A DNA stretch of 8,554 nucleotides from CAYXGE01 sp964464435 (GTDB lineage Bacteria > Pseudomonadota > Gammaproteobacteria > Burkholderiales > Methylophilaceae), in the NCBI GenBank assembly GCA_964464435.1, contig CAYXGE010000079.1:1-8554 (forward strand), given 5' to 3'. A model generated the notes under the pieces. It did no database searches, was not told the origin of the DNA, and saw only the letters and a program-made list of their open reading frames with translations. A program made the position numbers and the translations under genes. Positions 7,313-8,554 of the stretch are shown here, one piece after another. The number at the start of each line of letters is the position of its first letter. Position 1 is the stretch's first letter.

Positions 7313-8329
7313 CTAACTTAACGCAGCACTAATCTCACTCACTAAATCAGGGCCTTTGTATATCAAACCGCTATACACCTGAACTAAACTAGCTCCAGCC
7401 GAAATTTTTTCCCGAGCATCTGTTGCAGATAAAATACCCCCAACACCAATAATAGGCACCTCTTCCGCCAATGCTTGGGATAAAGCCGCAATGACATGAG
7501 TTGATTTTTCTCGCACAGGCGCTCCAGATAACCCACCAGTCTCTGTAGCATTTTCTAGCCCATCAACACCCTCTCGAGAAAGCGTCGTGTTAGTTGCAAT
7601 CACAGCATCCATTTGGTGCTGTTTAAGTAAACTAGCAATCTCTGCAATTTGTAAGGCATCTAAATCAGGTGCAATTTTTAACGCAATTGGCACATACCGC
7701 CCATGTTGCTGTGTTAACGCTTCTTGCTCTGCCTTAAGCGTAGCCAGTAACATATCCAAGGCTTCTTTTTCTTGTAGTTGGCGTAAATTCTTAGTATTGG
7801 GCGATGAAATATTGACCGTAATATAGCTGGCATATGCATATACCTTACGCATACAAATCAAATAATCATCAATCGCTTTTTCATTCGGTGTATCAAAGTT
7901 TTTACCAATATTAATGCCTAACACACCTTGAAATTTCGATGCCTTAACATTTTCTATCAACGCATCGACACCCAAATTATTAAAGCCAAAACGGTTAATA
8001 ATCCCCTGTGCGTCTTTCACCCTAAATAAACGCGGCTTAGGGTTGCCAAGTTGCGGGCGAGGGGTGGTAGTGCCAATTTCAATAAAACCAAAGCCTAAAG
8101 CCGCCAAACCATCAATATAAGCGCCATTTTTATCCAAGCCAGCCGCTAAACCTACCATATTAGGAAACTCTATTCCCATCACACGGGTTGGCTTAGTTTT
8201 AACCTGATTAGAAAATAATGATAACAAACCTAATTGATTAGCAAGTTTTAACGACTTCAACGTGATATCGTGAGCCTTTTCAGCTTCCATCTGAAACAAA
8301 AAAGGCTTAATTAGTGGATAAATATTCAT
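7313..8329 (-). CDS. pyrD: Dihydroorotate dehydrogenase (quinone), class 2
   Basis: PyrD oxidises dihydroorotate to orotate, the fourth step of de novo pyrimidine synthesis, using FMN and passing electrons to membrane quinone. The 338 residues match the class 2 family (E. coli 336). The N-terminal extension (about 1-40), which docks class 2 enzymes to the membrane, is present and rules out a soluble class 1 enzyme. Visible motifs are AAGLDKNG (62-69, Lys66 near FMN), NRFGFNN (112-118), NISSPNT (173-179, where Ser176 aligns with the catalytic base Ser175 of E. coli), LKIAPDL (217-223), TNTT (246-249), the glycine-rich GVGGI (295-299) and YSGLIYKGP (319-327). No good Shine-Dalgarno sequence precedes the ATG. 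A GST-like gene follows 3 bp later on the same strand, suggesting a two-gene operon. It is divergent from the tRNA-Lys gene across a 172-bp AT-rich spacer, where I could not place its promoter with confidence. Confidence 0.97.
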   Translation of the reverse strand: MNIYPLIKPFLFQMEAEKAHDITLKSLKLANQLGLLSLFSNQVKTKPTRVMGIEFPNMVGLAAGLDKNGAYIDGLAALGFGFIEIGTTTPRPQLGNPKPRLFRVKDAQGIINRFGFNNLGVDALIENVKASKFQGVLGINIGKNFDTPNEKAIDDYLICMRKVYAYASYITVNISSPNTKNLRQLQEKEALDMLLATLKAEQEALTQQHGRYVPIALKIAPDLDALQIAEIASLLKQHQMDAVIATNTTLSREGVDGLENATETGGLSGAPVREKSTHVIAALSQALAEEVPIIGVGGILSATDAREKISAGASLVQVYSGLIYKGPDLVSEISAALS

Positions 8330-8432
8330 AGTGTAATTTTACGCATGATTTGCACTTTTTTCAGAAATCTTAGTCATATAAATTGTGAAAAAATTAGGAT
8401 AAAAAAATTAACTAAATAAAGCCATTTTTTCA

Positions 8433-8461
8433 TTGACGTGAAGCGCATATTTCTGGATAAT
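8433..8461 (+). promoter_or_regulatory. Strong sigma70-type promoter of the tRNA-Lys gene
   Basis: TTGACG (8433-8438) and GATAAT (8456-8461) each match consensus at five of six positions, with an ideal 17-bp spacer. The bases after the -10 are TGCGCCC, a GC-rich discriminator of the kind linked in proteobacteria to ppGpp/DksA-controlled stable-RNA promoters. A- and T-tracts upstream (8401-8407 and 8425-8430) could serve as an UP element. Transcription would start near 8468, leaving about 34 nt of leader before the tRNA. Confidence 0.75.
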
Positions 8462-8501
8462 TGCGCCCTTTCGAGCAGTTAATAAAACTGCAACAGTTTA
8501 T

Positions 8502-8554
8502 GGGGTGTTAGCTCAGCTGGTAGAGCAGCGGACTTTTAATCCGTTTGTCGTGGG
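8502..8554 (+). tRNA. tRNA-Lys(UUU), 3' end outside window
   Basis: The first 53 nt of a tRNA fold cleanly: 5' acceptor strand GGGGTGT (8502-8508), T8-A9, D arm GCTC/GAGC (8511-8514 with 8523-8526) around AGCTGGTA, anticodon stem GCGGA/TCCGT (8528-8532 with 8540-8544, one G-U pair), and loop CTTTTAA with anticodon TTT at 8535-8537. The variable loop is TTGTC (8545-8549), and GTGGG (8550-8554) begins the T stem exactly at the window edge. The rest of the T arm, the 3' acceptor strand and any encoded CCA are not visible. The anticodon reads AAA/AAG lysine codons, and the body resembles E. coli tRNA-Lys. Confidence 0.95.

Noticed and set aside
7135..7332. + strand open frame covering the GST start and pyrD end
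   Set aside because: It is antisense to the coupled pyrD/GST junction, which is fully explained by the two - strand genes.
8330..8432. pyrD promoter on the - strand
   Set aside because: Several TATAAT-like strings exist in this AT-rich spacer (for example the TATATG region near 8375-8380), but none pairs with a good -35 at 16-18 bp, so no site can be supported.
1..8554. An undescribed defence, mobile or biosynthetic system
   Set aside because: Every gene of normal size falls into a known housekeeping family, gene order is conventional, and no intergenic stretch exceeds about 175 bp or holds repeats suggestive of a novel element.

Overview
This window is an ordinary stretch of a Gram-negative, proteobacterial chromosome. 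By eye it is fairly AT-rich, especially between genes. The proteins look most like those of Betaproteobacteria. My best guess is a Methylophilaceae-type methylotroph (Methylotenera/Methylophilus relatives), but this rests on remembered protein flavour, not on a search. No mobile element, CRISPR array, prophage or toxin-antitoxin pair was seen.

Layout, left to right. (1) 1-2378, + strand: the 3' three quarters of secD, then secF 32 bp later. These encode the proton-driven SecDF partner of the Sec translocon. (2) 2480-3739, + strand: a CNNM/CBS/CorC_HlyC membrane protein with a TTG start and a likely promoter of its own. (3) 3876-6623, + strand: clpS, then clpA, encoding the N-degron adaptor and the AAA+ unfoldase of the ClpAP protease. 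clpP is not in the window. The leader before clpS holds an inverted repeat, recurring AATTAG hexamers and a possible heat-shock-type promoter. (4) 6643-6676: a strong hairpin with T-runs on both strands, serving as a shared terminator between convergent units. (5) 8329-6695, - strand: pyrD (class 2 dihydroorotate dehydrogenase), then a glutathione-S-transferase-fold protein that starts 3 bp after the pyrD stop. (6) 8433-8554, + strand: a clear sigma70-type promoter with a GC-rich discriminator, driving a tRNA-Lys(UUU) gene cut off by the window end.

The genes are housekeeping functions: protein export, membrane homeostasis, protein quality control, pyrimidine synthesis and translation. I found no convincing undescribed system. 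The points most worth a second look are the regulatory leader of clpS, the tight pyrD/GST-like pairing of unknown purpose, and the TTG-started CNNM gene that lacks a Shine-Dalgarno sequence.
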